A stretch of DNA of 64,000 nucleotides from Ideonella sp. WA131b (GCA_023657425.1 JAGTJW010000002.1:982431-1046430); one strand, 5' to 3'. Positions 38,784-49,137 are shown, counted from the first letter of the stretch. Notes: generated by a model from the sequence alone, not told the origin. A program made the numbers and translations.

Positions 38784-40271
38784 ATGTCTCTTGACCACGC
38801 CACCCTCTCCACCCTGCGCGACCGCCACCCAGCCTGGCGGCTGCTGGCCTCGCCGCATGCGGCGCTGGTGGCGAGCTTCCTGCACCGGGTGTTCGTGACG
38901 CCGAACGTGCGCGTGATGAGCGAGGCCGATCTCGCCGAGGCGCTGGAGGACGAGTTGTTCGCCCTGCGCGAGCAGTTGGGCCCGGAGGCTTACCCCAAGG
39001 GCGCGCTGGACTACCTGAACGACTGGGCCGCGCCCGACAAAGGCTGGCTGCGCAAGTTCTACAAGCCGGGCACTGACGAGGCGCAGTTCGACCTGACGCC
39101 GGCCACCGAGAGGGCCATCGCCTGGTTTCTGACGCTGACCGAGCGCCCATTCGTCGGCACCGAGTCGCGCCTGCTGACGCTGTTCGCGCTGTTGGAGCAG
39201 ATCAGCGCCGGGACCGAGGCCGACCCGATCAAGCGCGTGGCCGACCTTCGCCAGAAGCGCGACGAACTGGACGCCGAGATCGCCCGCGTGCTGGCCGGTG
39301 ACGTGCCGCTGCTGGACGACACAGCAGTCAAGGACCGCTTCCAACAGTTCCAGCAACTGGCGCGCGAGCTGCTGGCCGACTTCCGCGAGGTGGAACACAA
39401 CTTCCGCCTGCTCGACCGCAAGGTGCGCGAGAAGATCGCGTTGTGGGAAGGCGCCAAGGGTGCGCTGCTCGACGAGATCATGGGCGAGCGCGATGCCATC
39501 GGCGACTCCGACCAGGGGCGCAGCTTCCGCGCCTTCTGGGACTTCCTCATGTCCACCCGGCGGCAGGAGGAGCTCTCCGAGCGGCTGGACCAGGTGCTGG
39601 CGCTACCTGCCGTCGCGGCGCTGAAGCCCGAACCTCGCACCCGCCGCGTGCATCACGACTGGCTGGAGGCAGGCGAACACACCCAGCGCACGGTGGCCCA
39701 GCTGTCCCAGCAGCTACGCCGCTTCCTGGACGACCGTGCCTTTCTGGAGAATCGCCGCATCCTGGACCTCTTGCATGGCATCGAAAGCAAGGCGCTGGCT
39801 CTGCGGGGGGCGACTCCCGCCGGCACGGTGATGCACATCGACGCGATGGCCGCGGAGATCGAGCTGCCGCTGGAGAGACCGTTGTTCACGCCGAGCGTGA
39901 AGCCGCGCCTGGCTGATATGGCGCTCGTCGCTGGCGAAGACGACATTGACACCGCGCGCCTGTTCGGCCAGATCGTGGTGGACAAGGCGCGCCTGAGGTC
40001 GGCTGTTCAACGCGCACTTCGCCGCCAGCCGCAGATCACGCTTCGCGAGCTGCTGGATGCCGAGCCCCTACACCAGGGACTGGCCGAACTGGTGGCCTAT
40101 CTGGAGTTGGCCCACGCCGGGGACGGCAGCGGAGCGCTGGACGCCTTGGGCGGCCTGCGCTCCCTGGTCGACGAAACGGTGATCGAGCCGATCCGTTGGC
40201 TGTCCCGCAACGCAGAGGGCGAAGCCGTGACGCGCGAGGCGCGCTTGCCCCGCGTGATCTTCACGCGCTGA
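38784..40271 (+). CDS. jetA: Wadjet anti-plasmid system protein JetA (DUF3375)
   Basis: JetA is the kleisin-like subunit of the JetABC SMC-type complex. 495 residues, normal for the DUF3375 family. The N-terminus TLRDRHPAWRLLASPHAALV and the segment ERPFVGTESRLLTLFALLEQI are characteristic. Long helical stretches (about 140-230) fit a kleisin. I chose the ATG at 38784 over an in-frame ATG at 38709 because family homology begins at LDHATLSTLRDRHPAW. First gene of jetABCD; 27 bp before jetB. Confidence 0.93.
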   Translation: MSLDHATLSTLRDRHPAWRLLASPHAALVASFLHRVFVTPNVRVMSEADLAEALEDELFALREQLGPEAYPKGALDYLNDWAAPDKGWLRKFYKPGTDEAQFDLTPATERAIAWFLTLTERPFVGTESRLLTLFALLEQISAGTEADPIKRVADLRQKRDELDAEIARVLAGDVPLLDDTAVKDRFQQFQQLARELLADFREVEHNFRLLDRKVREKIALWEGAKGALLDEIMGERDAIGDSDQGRSFRAFWDFLMSTRRQEELSERLDQVLALPAVAALKPEPRTRRVHHDWLEAGEHTQRTVAQLSQQLRRFLDDRAFLENRRILDLLHGIESKALALRGATPAGTVMHIDAMAAEIELPLERPLFTPSVKPRLADMALVAGEDDIDTARLFGQIVVDKARLRSAVQRALRRQPQITLRELLDAEPLHQGLAELVAYLELAHAGDGSGALDALGGLRSLVDETVIEPIRWLSRNAEGEAVTREARLPRVIFTR

Positions 40272-40298
40272 CGGCGTCAAGCGGCCAGGGGGAAGAAC

Positions 40299-40976
40299 AT
40301 GAACGACGCGCTGCACGAGGAAGCTTCGGCGGAGACCCCGCCCGGCACACTGCCCGAAGTGCCCGAGTTGTCGCAGCTGTTGGTGAGCCTGCTCAAGGGC
40401 GTGCTTTACCGCGACGACGACGAGCGGCTGTGGGCCAGCCTGCTTCGCCTGCAGGCGCGGGTGAGGGAACAGTCCGCCATGCTGCTGCTCGATCTGGTGC
40501 TGGACGAGGCCGAGGGCCACGCCTTTCTGAAGAGCCGTCCCGACCCGGAAGAGGCTTCGGGGACGTCACGCCTGCCGCGGCTCGTCGCACGCCGGCCGCT
40601 GTCCTACCCGGTCAGTCTGATGCTGGCGCTGGTGCGCAAGCGCATGGCTGAGTTCGACGCCGGCGGTGGCGATACCCGGCTGGTGCTCTCGCGCGACGAC
40701 ATCACCGAACTGGTGCGGGTGTTCCTGCCCGATGGCACGAACGAGGCGCGGCTGATCGACCAGGTGGACGCGACGATCACCAAGGTGGTCGATCTGGGGT
40801 TTCTGCGCCGGCTCAAGCCCGCCGCCGGCAGTGCACAAGACCGAGGGACCTACGAGGTGCGGCGCATCCTGAAGGCCTTTGTCGATGCGCAGTGGCTGGC
40901 GGAGTTCGATGCGCGGATGGAGGTGTATCGCATGGCGTTGTCTGGTGGCGCTGGCAAGGAGGCCCAAGATGTTTGA
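40299..40976 (+). CDS. jetB: Wadjet protein JetB (DUF4194)
   Basis: 225 residues, the MukE-like (kite) subunit that binds Jet[24 protein letters not shown] is the DUF4194 opening, and [32 protein letters not shown] is a winged-helix segment. It overlaps jetC by 8 bp (ATGTTTGA), so stoichiometric coupled translation is likely. Confidence 0.93.
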   Translation: MNDALHEEASAETPPGTLPEVPELSQLLVSLLKGVLYRDDDERLWASLLRLQARVREQSAMLLLDLVLDEAEGHAFLKSRPDPEEASGTSRLPRLVARRPLSYPVSLMLALVRKRMAEFDAGGGDTRLVLSRDDITELVRVFLPDGTNEARLIDQVDATITKVVDLGFLRRLKPAAGSAQDRGTYEVRRILKAFVDAQWLAEFDARMEVYRMALSGGAGKEAQDV

Positions 40977-43900
40977 GGCGCCGATGGACGCCACGACATT
41001 GGGCCTCGACTTCGTGTCCGACGACAGCCGCGTAGGCTTTCGTCTGCAGCGGCTGGAAGTGCTCAACTGGGGCACCTTCGACAAACGTGTCTGGCGCTAC
41101 GAGCTCGATGGGCGCAATGGCCTGCTCACGGGCGACATCGGTTCGGGCAAGTCCACGCTGGTCGATGCGATCACGACCTTGCTCGTTCCTGCGCATCGCG
41201 TGGCCTACAACAAGGCCGCCGGGGCGGACTCGCGCGAGCGGTCCTTGCGCTCCTACGTGCTGGGCCACTACAAGAGCGAGCGTCACGAGGTCACGGGCAG
41301 TGCCAGACCCGTGGCGCTGCGCGATGCGTCGAGCTACTCGGTCATCCTTGGCGTCTTCCGCAACGAGGGCTACGACCAGGCTGTGACGCTGGCCCAGGTC
41401 TTCTGGCTGAAGGACCCTCTGGGCCAGCCCGCTCGCCTGTTCGTGGCCGCCGAGCGAGCCCTCACCGTTGCCGAAGACTTCAGCGGCTTCGGCAGTGACA
41501 TCGTCGCCCTGCGCAAGAAGCTGCGCGGCTCGGGCTGCGAGTTGTTCGACAGCTTTCCGCCCTACGGTGCCTGGTTCCGCCGGCGCTTCGGCATCGAACA
41601 TGAACAGGCCCTGGAACTGTTCCACCAGACCGTCTCGATGAAGTCGGTGGGCAATCTCACCGACTTCGTGCGCAGCCACATGCTGGAGCCCTTCGATGTG
41701 GGCAGCCGCATCGAGGCGCTGATCCGCCACTTCGACGACCTGGACCGGGCGCATCAGGCGGTGCTCAAGGCCAAGCGGCAGGTGGACTTGCTGACGCCCT
41801 TGGTCGACGACGGCGCGCGCCACCAGGCGCTGGTGGCCGAGACTCAGGGCTGGCGGGATGCGCGCGATCAGCTTCGACCCTATTTCGCCCGGCTCAAGGG
41901 CGACCTGCTGGACCGCCGAATCGGCTTTCTGGCAGACGATGCGGCCCGGCTGGATGCGCAGATCGAACGCCTGGACGCGGAGCGTGAAGCCGAGCGCATT
42001 GAAGTCGGACGCCTGGAGCGGGCCCTGCGAGACAACGGCGGCGACCGCCTGGAGGAACTGGCGGCAGAAATTCGCCGTTTGGAGGGGGAGAAGGTACAAC
42101 GCCAGAAGAGGTCTGACCGCTTCCAAGAGTTGTTGGCCCGCGTCGATGAGGCGGCGCCAGGGGATGAAGCAGGTTTCCTCGCTCAGCAGCAGAGCATCAC
42201 CCAGCGTGCCGAAGGCTTGCGCGAGCGCATTGCCAACTTGGACAACCGGGAGCGCGAAGAGGACTTCACTTTCCGCAAGGGCCGAGAAGAGCACGCCGCC
42301 CTGTCCGACGAGATCGACAGCCTCCAGCGGCGCAAGAGCAACATCGACGCCGCCCAGATCCGCATCCGCGATGCGCTGTGTTCGGCCCTGGCGATCGGCG
42401 AGGACGAACTGCCTTTCGCTGGCGAGCTCATCCAGGTGCGTGACGACGAGCAAGATTGGGAAGGCGCCGCCGAGCGGCTGCTGCGTGGCTTTGGCCTCGC
42501 GCTGCTGGTTCCGGACGCGCACTACAAGGCCGTGGCGGACTGGGTGGACCGGCAGCATCTGGGCGCCCGGCTGGTGTACTTCCATGTGCGGCAGAGGAAG
42601 GCAACGCAAGGCGCCGCTCTGCATCCGCAGTCGCTGGTGCGCAAGCTCGTCATCAAGCCGGACTCGCCACACTACGAGTGGCTAGAAAGAGAGCTTTGCC
42701 AGCGCTTCGACGTCGCCTGCTGCGACAACGGGGAGCAGTTCCGCCGCGAGGCGCGCGCCATCACACGCTCCGGTCAGATCAAGGACCCGAGCGGACGCCA
42801 CGAGAAGGACGACCGCAGCCGGATCGACGACCGCAGTCGCTATGTGCTCGGTTGGAGCAATGCCGCCAAGCTGCGGGCGTTGCGCGATCAGCGGGAGCGT
42901 CTGGCGGCAAAGCTGGCCCTGCTCGGGCAGCGCCTTGGCGAGATCCAGCAGGCTCGAAATGAGCTGCGGAGTCGGCTGGATGCACTCAGCAAGCTGGAAG
43001 AGTTCACGCGCTTTGCGGACATCGACTGGATGAGCCTGGCTCGGCAAATTGCTGGACTCACCGAGGAGCGCGCGAGGCTGGAAGCCGCATCCGACACCCT
43101 GCAACACTTGGGGCGCCAGCTCAAGGCCGCGCAGGTTCGGCTTGGCGAGCAGGAGGTCAGGCGGTCCGACGCGTTGGGCAAACGGGGCGAAGTCAAGAGC
43201 AAACTTGAGACGGCGCAGGCGATGCGGGATCAGGCCGGCAGCGTGTGGAACGACTTACCGCTGACCGACGCACAGATCGAGCGCCTGGATGGCTGGCGCT
43301 CGCAGGCGCTGGGCGAGCATCAGCTGTCGATCGAGTCCTGCGACAACCGCGAGCAGGACGTGCGCAAGTGGCTGCAGGAGCGCATCGATGCGGAGGACAA
43401 GCGCCTGGCCCGTCTGACCGAGCGCATCGTCAATGCCATGCGCGGCTTCAAGGAGGAGTTCAAGGCCGAGACCGTCGAGATGGACGTGAGCCTGGCCGCG
43501 ATGCCGGAGTACGAAAGGATGCTCACCGGCTTGAAGGGCGACGACCTGCCGCGATTCGAGGCGCGCTTCAAGGAGCTGCTGAACGTCAACACGATCAACG
43601 AGATCGCCAATTTCAACGCCCAGCTCGCCCGCGAGCGCGAGACGATCAGGGAGCGCGTCGACTTCATCAACCAGTCGCTCCAAGCCATCGACTACAACCC
43701 CGGCCGCTACATCAAGCTGGTGGCGCTGCCCAGCCCGGATGCGGAAATCCGCGACTTCCAGCAGGACTTGCGGGCGTGCACCGAGGGGGCGCTGACGGGC
43801 TCGGCGGACGAACAGTATTCGGAAGCCAAGTTCCTGCAGGTCAAGGCCATCATCGATCGATTCCGGGGCCGCGAAGGACTGTCGGACGCCGACAGGCGCT

Positions 43901-44382
43901 GGACCGCCAAGGTCACCGACGTTCGCAACTGGTTCCTGTTCTCGGCCAGCGAACGCTGGCGCGCAGACGGTGCCGAGCACGAGCATTACTCGGACTCGGG
44001 TGGCAAGTCGGGCGGCCAGAAGGAGAAGCTGGCCTACACCGTGCTGGCTGCGAGCCTGGCCTGCCAGTTCGGGCTGGAGTGGGGCGCCGTGCGTTCGCGG
44101 TCGTTCCGTTTCGTGGTCATCGACGAGGCGTTCGGGCGCGGGTCCGACGAGTCGGCACAGTACGGGTTGCGCCTTTTTCAGCAGCTCAACCTCCAGTTGT
44201 TGATCGTCACGCCGCTGCAGAAGATCCACATCATCGAGCCCTTCGTGGCCAGCGTCGGCTTCGTGCACAACGAGGGCGGACGCGACTCACGGCTGCGCTG
44301 CCTGTCGATCGAGGAGTACCGGGCTCAGAAAGCGGAAGGCTGGGCCGAAGCCAGGGCTGCCGGAGACGGCGCAGCACCATGA
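40969..44382 (+). CDS. jetC: Wadjet SMC-like ATPase JetC
   Basis: 1,137 residues. JetC is the MukB/SbcC-like motor that extrudes DNA loops and senses small closed circles. Walker A is GDIGSGKST (55-63), the ABC signature is around [11 protein letters not shown] (about 1010) and Walker B is [11 protein letters not shown] (about 1050). Between the heads lie long heptad-rich coiled coils (about 300-480 and 630-860) around a hinge with [12 protein letters not shown]. The ATG at 40969 follows AAGGAGG. All nucleotide-binding motifs are intact. Confidence 0.95.
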   Translation: MFEAPMDATTLGLDFVSDDSRVGFRLQRLEVLNWGTFDKRVWRYELDGRNGLLTGDIGSGKSTLVDAITTLLVPAHRVAYNKAAGADSRERSLRSYVLGHYKSERHEVTGSARPVALRDASSYSVILGVFRNEGYDQAVTLAQVFWLKDPLGQPARLFVAAERALTVAEDFSGFGSDIVALRKKLRGSGCELFDSFPPYGAWFRRRFGIEHEQALELFHQTVSMKSVGNLTDFVRSHMLEPFDVGSRIEALIRHFDDLDRAHQAVLKAKRQVDLLTPLVDDGARHQALVAETQGWRDARDQLRPYFARLKGDLLDRRIGFLADDAARLDAQIERLDAEREAERIEVGRLERALRDNGGDRLEELAAEIRRLEGEKVQRQKRSDRFQELLARVDEAAPGDEAGFLAQQQSITQRAEGLRERIANLDNREREEDFTFRKGREEHAALSDEIDSLQRRKSNIDAAQIRIRDALCSALAIGEDELPFAGELIQVRDDEQDWEGAAERLLRGFGLALLVPDAHYKAVADWVDRQHLGARLVYFHVRQRKATQGAALHPQSLVRKLVIKPDSPHYEWLERELCQRFDVACCDNGEQFRREARAITRSGQIKDPSGRHEKDDRSRIDDRSRYVLGWSNAAKLRALRDQRERLAAKLALLGQRLGEIQQARNELRSRLDALSKLEEFTRFADIDWMSLARQIAGLTEERARLEAASDTLQHLGRQLKAAQVRLGEQEVRRSDALGKRGEVKSKLETAQAMRDQAGSVWNDLPLTDAQIERLDGWRSQALGEHQLSIESCDNREQDVRKWLQERIDAEDKRLARLTERIVNAMRGFKEEFKAETVEMDVSLAAMPEYERMLTGLKGDDLPRFEARFKELLNVNTINEIANFNAQLARERETIRERVDFINQSLQAIDYNPGRYIKLVALPSPDAEIRDFQQDLRACTEGALTGSADEQYSEAKFLQVKAIIDRFRGREGLSDADRRWTAKVTDVRNWFLFSASERWRADGAEHEHYSDSGGKSGGQKEKLAYTVLAASLACQFGLEWGAVRSRSFRFVVIDEAFGRGSDESAQYGLRLFQQLNLQLLIVTPLQKIHIIEPFVASVGFVHNEGGRDSRLRCLSIEEYRAQKAEGWAEARAAGDGAAP

Positions 44383-45656
44383 GCTGGACCACGCCGGCAG
44401 ACTTGCGCACCCAGGTCCAACGTTTGTGGGACCGGGGCGACTTGCTGCGGGCGGCTGTCACCGACGCCGTTTCGTGGCCCCTGCGCCTGGGCTTGAAGAC
44501 TCCCGGTGCGTCCGACTTGTCCGACCGCTTCGAGGCCGTTCGTGACTGGGTGCACGCCTTCGCCGATGCCCCGCAGGTTCGGGTCGAATGGAGGGCGTGG
44601 AACCACCGCGTCCAGGGAACGCAGCAGCTGCCGGCGGCCGTATGGCTCGACACCCTGCAGGACGCCTTGGCCCTCATCGGCAAGGTTCGTCAGGCGCGGC
44701 GGTTCGAGGCCTTGTGGCAGCAGACGGCAGCCGCGCAGTCGCCGCTGCTGGCGTGGCTTGTCCGGCGGCCGATCCAGGCGTTGGACCTTGCCGACCGCTG
44801 GGAGCGTCTGCTGGCCGTCGTCGTATGGCTGCAGGCCCATCCTCGACCAGGCGTGTACCTGCGTCAGGTCGACGTGCCCGGCGTGGACAGCAAGTTCATC
44901 GAGGTCCACCGAGGCGTGTTGGCCGAGCTGCTGGACCTGGCGCTGCAACCTGAAGTCATCGAGACCCATGCGACCGGCGTTGGGCAGTTCACGCGCCGAT
45001 TCGGCTTCCTGGACAAGCCCGTCCGAATTCGGTTTCGCCTCCTCGACCGGGCCTTGCCCAGCCTGCCGGGCTGCCCATCCTCGACGCAGAGCCTGCCCGA
45101 CATCACCCTGGACGCTGCGAGCTTCGCGGCGCTGGTGCTACCCGTCCAGCGTGTCTTCATCACCGAGAACGAAACCAACTTCCTCGCCTTCCCGCCAGCG
45201 GCGGACGCCATCGTCGTCTTCGGCGCAGGCTACGGTTGGGAACCGCTGGCGCGCGCCAAGTGGCTGCATCGATGCCAGCTGCACTACTGGGGCGACATCG
45301 ACACCCACGGATTCGCCATCCTCGACCAACTGCGTGGTTGCTTCCCCGGCGCGGCGTCCTTCCTCATGGACCGTGCGACGCTCCTTGCCCACCGCCTGCA
45401 CTGGAGCGAGGAGCCCGACCCGGCACGCCGCGACCTGGCGCGTCTCACGCCGGGGGAGACGGCGGTTTTTGACGACCTCCGATTCGATCGCCACCAGCCC
45501 CGGCTGCGTCTGGAGCAGGAGCGCGTGGGGTTTGGCTGGCTGCGCGATCGACTGGCAAGTGTTCCCGCACGCACACCCGTCCCCGGCGGCGAGGCAACGG
45601 CCCAGGCGCCAGTTCAAAGCCCTCCGGACCGGCATCGGCCGCCCACGCAGGACTGA
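44379..45656 (+). CDS. jetD: Wadjet TOPRIM nuclease JetD (DUF3322/DUF2220)
   Basis: 425 residues. JetD cleaves DNA held by the JetABC complex and so destroys plasmids. The C-terminal TOPRIM fold shows the catalytic Glu in [12 protein letters not shown] (about 262) and the paired acidic residues in [13 protein letters not shown] (about 304). The N-terminal part ([19 protein letters not shown]) is the DUF3322 domain. It overlaps jetC by 4 bp. The composite transposon begins 31 bp after the stop, so the operon is just intact. Confidence 0.93.
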   Translation: MSWTTPADLRTQVQRLWDRGDLLRAAVTDAVSWPLRLGLKTPGASDLSDRFEAVRDWVHAFADAPQVRVEWRAWNHRVQGTQQLPAAVWLDTLQDALALIGKVRQARRFEALWQQTAAAQSPLLAWLVRRPIQALDLADRWERLLAVVVWLQAHPRPGVYLRQVDVPGVDSKFIEVHRGVLAELLDLALQPEVIETHATGVGQFTRRFGFLDKPVRIRFRLLDRALPSLPGCPSSTQSLPDITLDAASFAALVLPVQRVFITENETNFLAFPPAADAIVVFGAGYGWEPLARAKWLHRCQLHYWGDIDTHGFAILDQLRGCFPGAASFLMDRATLLAHRLHWSEEPDPARRDLARLTPGETAVFDDLRFDRHQPRLRLEQERVGFGWLRDRLASVPARTPVPGGEATAQAPVQSPPDRHRPPTQD

Positions 45657-45679
45657 CTCGGGCGGACAAGAGGCTGTTT

Positions 45680-45687
45680 GAACTTCC
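45680..45687. repeat. 8-bp target-site duplication, left copy
   Basis: GAACTTCC directly outside the outer end of the left ISL3 element. The same 8 bp in the same orientation lie outside the right element (61640-61647). ISL3-family elements are known to make 8-bp duplications. Confidence 0.85.
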
Positions 45688-45693
45688 GCTTCG

Positions 45694-46941
45694 TCAGAAG
45701 AATCTGTGGGCCAGTTTTGGCTCTGGAAGCCTGCCAAGCACGTGATACAGGGAGAGTTCAGCGATCCGGAAGGTCCTGTAGCCGTACGCTTTTCTCATAG
45801 TGACTTTGGCTTTGTTGTTCAGCCCCTCGATGATGCCGCTGGAGAACTGCTTCTTGGCCTTGAAGTAGTTGAGCAGCAGCTCGCGGTGCGCGCGCACGGT
45901 TCGGGCGAACCGCTTTACCGGCTCGATGCGTGAACGCATCGCCCGTTTGCACCAGGCGTCGAGGAACTTGGCCGCCCACGCCGGTGACGTGTATTCCCAG
46001 AACAGCTGGAATTCTTCCTTGAGCAGGTAGGCCCGCACGCTCTTCAGGTTGTAGCCCAGCAACTCGCGCAGACTCAATCGCTGCTTGTCCGTGAGGTTCT
46101 CCGGCCGCTTGAGCAGGCACCAGCGCTTCTTCTTGAGCACGGGCTCGTAGCCCTCGCGAACCATTCGCCGGGCCTCACCGGCGCGCACCTCGTCCAGCGC
46201 CTTGTTCAGCTTGGCCACCATGTGGAAGCGGTCCAGGATGTTCAGCGCCTGCGGGCAATGCCTGGCGATCATCTCCAGGTAGGGCCGCCACATGTCCGAG
46301 CAGACGAACTCGACCTTGCCGGCCAGTTCCTGGCCGATAAGGGTGAAGAAGCCTTCGAAGCTCTTCATCGTGCGGTCCCGGCCCACCCACAGCAGCCGCA
46401 CGCAGTTGGCCTCGATGTGATAGACCAGCGTCAGGAACTTGTGGCTCTGACCGATGTGGATCTCGTCCACGCCAATGGCCCGCAGGGTCCCGAGTTCGCG
46501 ATGCTCCAGCCCCCACTGCACGACATACTCCACCGCATGACAGACCTGATCCCAGGTCGTGCCGAAGCTCAGTGCCGTCTCCTTCCACGACAGCTTGCGT
46601 GCCCAGTGCGCCAGGTACAACATGTACGCCTTGGTCAGCGTGTGCTTGCCCATCGCCCAGGGCACTTGCTCGACCTTCACGCCGCACTGGCGGCATTGCA
46701 CACGCCGCATGGCGTACAGCAGCATCACCGCATAGCCCCAGACCGGGATGAACTCGAAGCGCCGAACGGCCAGTACGTCGTACCCGGGTGCGGTGTTGCC
46801 GCAGCATGAGCAATGCGGCTTGGAGCCGCGGCGCGGCCGCACGTCGACCTCGATGGTGCTGGTGGCTTCGATCAGCCGCACGGCGGCGTAGACGAAGCCG
46901 GGGAAGTGGTGGCAGGCATTGAGCAAGCGAGCGAGCAACAT
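45694..46941 (-). CDS. ISL3-family transposase (copy A)
   Basis: 415 residues. The N-terminal zinc finger (CSCCGNTAPGYD, later VQCRQCGVKVEQ) and a helix-turn-helix precede the DDE domain: D in IGVDEIHIGQSHKFLTLVYH, D in FVCSDMWRPYLE followed by ILDRFHMVAKLNKALD, and E in SGIIEGLNNKAKVTMRKAYG. It appears complete. The ATG at 46939-46941 overlaps the ATG of the divergent accessory gene by two bases. The stop lies 6 bp from the element end. Confidence 0.95.
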   Translation of the reverse strand: MLLARLLNACHHFPGFVYAAVRLIEATSTIEVDVRPRRGSKPHCSCCGNTAPGYDVLAVRRFEFIPVWGYAVMLLYAMRRVQCRQCGVKVEQVPWAMGKHTLTKAYMLYLAHWARKLSWKETALSFGTTWDQVCHAVEYVVQWGLEHRELGTLRAIGVDEIHIGQSHKFLTLVYHIEANCVRLLWVGRDRTMKSFEGFFTLIGQELAGKVEFVCSDMWRPYLEMIARHCPQALNILDRFHMVAKLNKALDEVRAGEARRMVREGYEPVLKKKRWCLLKRPENLTDKQRLSLRELLGYNLKSVRAYLLKEEFQLFWEYTSPAWAAKFLDAWCKRAMRSRIEPVKRFARTVRAHRELLLNYFKAKKQFSSGIIEGLNNKAKVTMRKAYGYRTFRIAELSLYHVLGRLPEPKLAHRFF

Positions 46942-47386
46942 GGCCGACTCCCGTGGCAGCGCCAATGACGAGTTCCATCTCGAGCCACAGGAGGCGCAGC
47001 GCCTGCGGCAAGCCTGCCCTGACCTGCACGACTGGCCCCGATCCTGGCACGTTGAGCCTGCCGACATCGTCGTGGGCCAACAGGTCGTTGAGTTGCTGAC
47101 GCCGTTCCTGCTGCATCTGCTGGACCAGGGCCTGGCCAAGGCAACCGTGAGCCGGCACCGCGACAACCTCTGGACGCTCGGTGGCGAGCTGATCCGGCGC
47201 CGCTATGACGACGAAGAGCTTGCGCAGCAGGACGTCAAAGCCGCCATCGGGCAGCTCATCGGCCGTGACGGCGGACCGCTGATGTGGCCGCGCATCAACG
47301 AAGCGGAACAAGACTCGCTGGACGCAACCTGCCGCAAGCTTGAACGCTTCTGGCGCGCAGCGGCTGCCGCGCACGCATCGCGCTGA
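46940..47386 (+). CDS. ISL3 accessory protein, divergent from the transposase (copy A)
   Basis: 148 residues, no domain I can name. Highly charged and mostly helical: EFHLEPQEAQRLRQACPDLH, then a helix-turn-helix-like or recombinase core-binding-like stretch (LLDQGLAKATVSRHRDNLW). LMWPRINEAEQDSLDATCRK follows. Codon choice and the absence of stops support a real gene. It starts at an ATG interlocked with the transposase ATG. Present identically in copy B, so it travels with the element. Confidence 0.6.
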   Translation: MADSRGSANDEFHLEPQEAQRLRQACPDLHDWPRSWHVEPADIVVGQQVVELLTPFLLHLLDQGLAKATVSRHRDNLWTLGGELIRRRYDDEELAQQDVKAAIGQLIGRDGGPLMWPRINEAEQDSLDATCRKLERFWRAAAAAHASR

Positions 47387-47581
47387 CGCGTAAACACAGG
47401 ACCGCGGTGGCGCCAACTGAACGGATGCCGCAACGCAGGTGATCGCCACCGTGCAGTGCAGAGTTGTCCACGGCGGCGGGCGGTCGGCGCTTGCGACGAA
47501 CCGACAGACCGCCGCGGTGGGCAACTCGTGTCAAACGCTCAAATCGGCCTCAAATCGCCCACTGATAGTCCGGAAGAACCC

Positions 47582-47695
47582 AATCTCCTGTGGGCCTTGG
47601 AAGGTGCGCTAACTGGGCTCCCGTGGCAAGTTGTCGCCAAGGAGCACAGGCTGAGCTTGCTACTCGCTCTCGAAGCTCAGAATGGCAATGCCTAA
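47582..47695 (+). pseudogene. 3' remnant of a cassette gene cut by ISL3 copy A
   Basis: An open frame from the IS edge ends LLLALEAQNGNA with its stop formed by the TAA of the first attC (GCCTAAC), as in many cassettes. About 37 codons remain; product unknown. It shows the array once extended to the left. Confidence 0.5.
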
Positions 47696-47818
47696 CCCCT
47701 CGCTCAAGCTGACCCGCTACGGCAGGCGCTGTAAGCCTGGTCCGCGGCACTTGGTGCATCATCGCGAACCAGGCTTACAGCGCCTGCCTCCGCGGGCAGC
47801 TTAGCTCGAACGTTAGGC
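47690..47818 (+). repeat. attC site 1
   Basis: 129 bp from inverse core GCCTAAC to core GTTAGGC. Imperfect palindrome with CCGCTACGGCAGGC against GCCTGCCTCCGCGGGC, central arm AAGCCTGGT/ACCAGGCTT. Near-identical outside the central arm to the other attC sites of the array. Confidence 0.95.
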
Positions 47819-47836
47819 GTCACAAACGAGCGCCCC

Positions 47837-47865
47837 TTGCGCGCCGTGGTTTTTGTAGATACACT
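47837..47865 (+). promoter_or_regulatory. Sigma-70 promoter inside the first BrnTA cassette
   Basis: TTGCGC, 17-bp spacer, TACACT. The toxin GTG begins only 7 bp after the -10 box, so the transcript would start at or next to the start codon (leaderless). The other BrnTA cassette has the same layout. Confidence 0.7.
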
Positions 47866-47871
47866 AACCAC

Positions 47872-48147
47872 GTGACCATCACTTACGATCCTGAGAAGAG
47901 AGCTCGAACCCTAGCCGAACGGCACCTCGACTTCGAAGACGCCAAGTTTGTCTTTGCGGCGCCGAACTTCGAGTCCGAAGACAGACGCAAGGACTACGGC
48001 GAGAGACGGATCATCTGCTTCGGCATGTTGAGAGATCGAATGGTTGTTGTTGGCTACACACCGCGCGGCGCGGATCGCCACGTGTTCAGCATGAGGAAAG
48101 CAAATGACCGCGAGCAAGCGCTCATCGCACCGCTCCTTGGGATCTGA
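47872..48147 (+). CDS. BrnT-type toxin (cassette 1)
   Basis: 91 residues, BrnT family (DUF497), RelE-like ribonuclease fold: ITYDPEKRARTLAERHLDFE, then EDRRKDYGERRIICFGML and FSMRKANDREQALI. BrnT stops growth by cutting RNA and is neutralised by BrnA. GTG start. Overlaps its antitoxin by 44 bp. GC content is lower than the chromosome, as in the other cassettes. Toxin-antitoxin cassettes are thought to stabilise cassette arrays. Confidence 0.9.
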   Translation: MTITYDPEKRARTLAERHLDFEDAKFVFAAPNFESEDRRKDYGERRIICFGMLRDRMVVVGYTPRGADRHVFSMRKANDREQALIAPLLGI

Positions 48148-48385
48148 CCTCGTCAAGGTTGCAGCACACGTCATCCAGCCGGAGGAGTACGAAGAACTCC
48201 CGGAGCTGACTGGAGAAATGCTTGCCCGGGGCAAGGTGAACAAGGGCGGCCGTCCGCGCTCGGAGAACCCCAAGAAGCTGATCTCCATTCGTCTGCCGGA
48301 AGAGGTCATCCTGAAGTGGCGAGCTACCGGCCCAGGTTGGCAAACCCGCATGGCCGAGAAGCTTGCGCGCGTCGTACCCAAGTGA
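48104..48385 (+). CDS. BrnA-type antitoxin (cassette 1)
   Basis: 93 residues. The C-terminal ribbon-helix-helix (RPRSENPKKLISIRLPEEVI, then WRATGPGWQTRMAEKL) is the BrnA DNA-binding domain; the N-terminal part wraps the toxin. Expected to repress the promoter at 47837-47865. The stop is 1 bp before attC 2. Confidence 0.88.
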   Translation: MTASKRSSHRSLGSDLVKVAAHVIQPEEYEELPELTGEMLARGKVNKGGRPRSENPKKLISIRLPEEVILKWRATGPGWQTRMAEKLARVVPK

Positions 48386-48386
48386 C

Positions 48387-48515
48387 GCCTAACCCCTCGC
48401 TCAAGCTGACCCGCTACGGCAGGCACTGTAAGCCCGGGCTGAGGCACACTGTGCATCATCTCAGCCCGGGCTTACAGTGCCTGCCTCCGCGGGCAGCTTA
48501 GCTCGAACGTTAGGC
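48387..48515 (+). repeat. attC site 2
   Basis: 129 bp, GCCTAAC to GTTAGGC; central arm AAGCCCGGGCTGAG/CTCAGCCCGGGCTT. Confidence 0.95.
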
Positions 48516-48531
48516 CTCAAAGGAGAAACCA

Positions 48532-49011
48532 TTGGTCATTCGCCCCGTCCTGAATACAGAGATGCCTGAGCTTCTCGCGCTGATTCGCGCCAAAGCGGAG
48601 TTCGACGGAAGCTTGGAGTCACTTGTAGCCACTACCGAATCGCTGCGACACGCGCTGTTTGCTGAACAGCCGAACGCCTACGCTCTCGTCGCCGACGTTG
48701 ACGGAAAGCTGGTGGGCATGGCGACCTACTACGCCATCTTCTCGAGTTTCATAGCCAGACCCGGTCTTTGGATGGATGATCTGTTCGTCTACGAGAGATA
48801 CCGCGGGAAGAACATTGGAGAAGAGCTTGTCCGCGAACTCTGCCGAGTCGCCAAGTCCTCAGGCTGCGCTCGCTTGGACTGGCTTGTGTCTTCCGCGAAC
48901 GAGCGAGGCAAGAAGTTCTACTCACGAATCGGAGCCACCATCTTCGAGAAGGGGCGCCTTGTTCGCCTGAACGAAGAACGCATAAATGCGCTCGCTGCGG
49001 TTGAGGCCTAA
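48532..49011 (+). CDS. GNAT-family N-acetyltransferase (cassette 2)
   Basis: 159 residues. MATYYAIFSSFIARPGLWMD, then VYERYRGKNIGEELVREL, which carries the acetyl-CoA pyrophosphate loop (RGKNIG), and FYSRIGATI near the C-terminus. It resembles the diamine/spermidine acetyltransferase-like branch; substrate unknown. TTG start at 48532 behind AAAGGAG. The last codons run into attC 3, whose TAA is the stop. Confidence 0.88.
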   Translation: MVIRPVLNTEMPELLALIRAKAEFDGSLESLVATTESLRHALFAEQPNAYALVADVDGKLVGMATYYAIFSSFIARPGLWMDDLFVYERYRGKNIGEELVRELCRVAKSSGCARLDWLVSSANERGKKFYSRIGATIFEKGRLVRLNEERINALAAVEA

Positions 49012-49134
49012 CCCCTCGCTCAAGCTGACCCGCTACGGCAGGCTTTGTAAGCCCGGCCTGAGGTACTCTGTACATTCTCTCAGTCCGGGCTTACAAAGCC
49101 TGCCTCCGCGGGCAGCTTAGCTCGAACGTTAGGC
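49006..49134 (+). repeat. attC site 3
   Basis: 129 bp; central arm AAGCCCGGCCTGAG/CTCAGTCCGGGCTT. Confidence 0.95.
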
Positions 49135-49137
49135 GTC

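Larger units (their letters stand above)
45688..47580 (-). mobile_element. ISL3-family insertion sequence, copy A
   Basis: 1,893 bp. The outer end reads inward GCTTCGTCAGAAGAATCTGT and the inner end GGTTCTTCCGGACTATCAGT. These imperfect inverted repeats share about 20 of 29 positions, including TGTGGGC/AGTGGGC. It encodes a transposase and a divergent accessory gene, and its protein products are identical to those of copy B. Confidence 0.9.
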
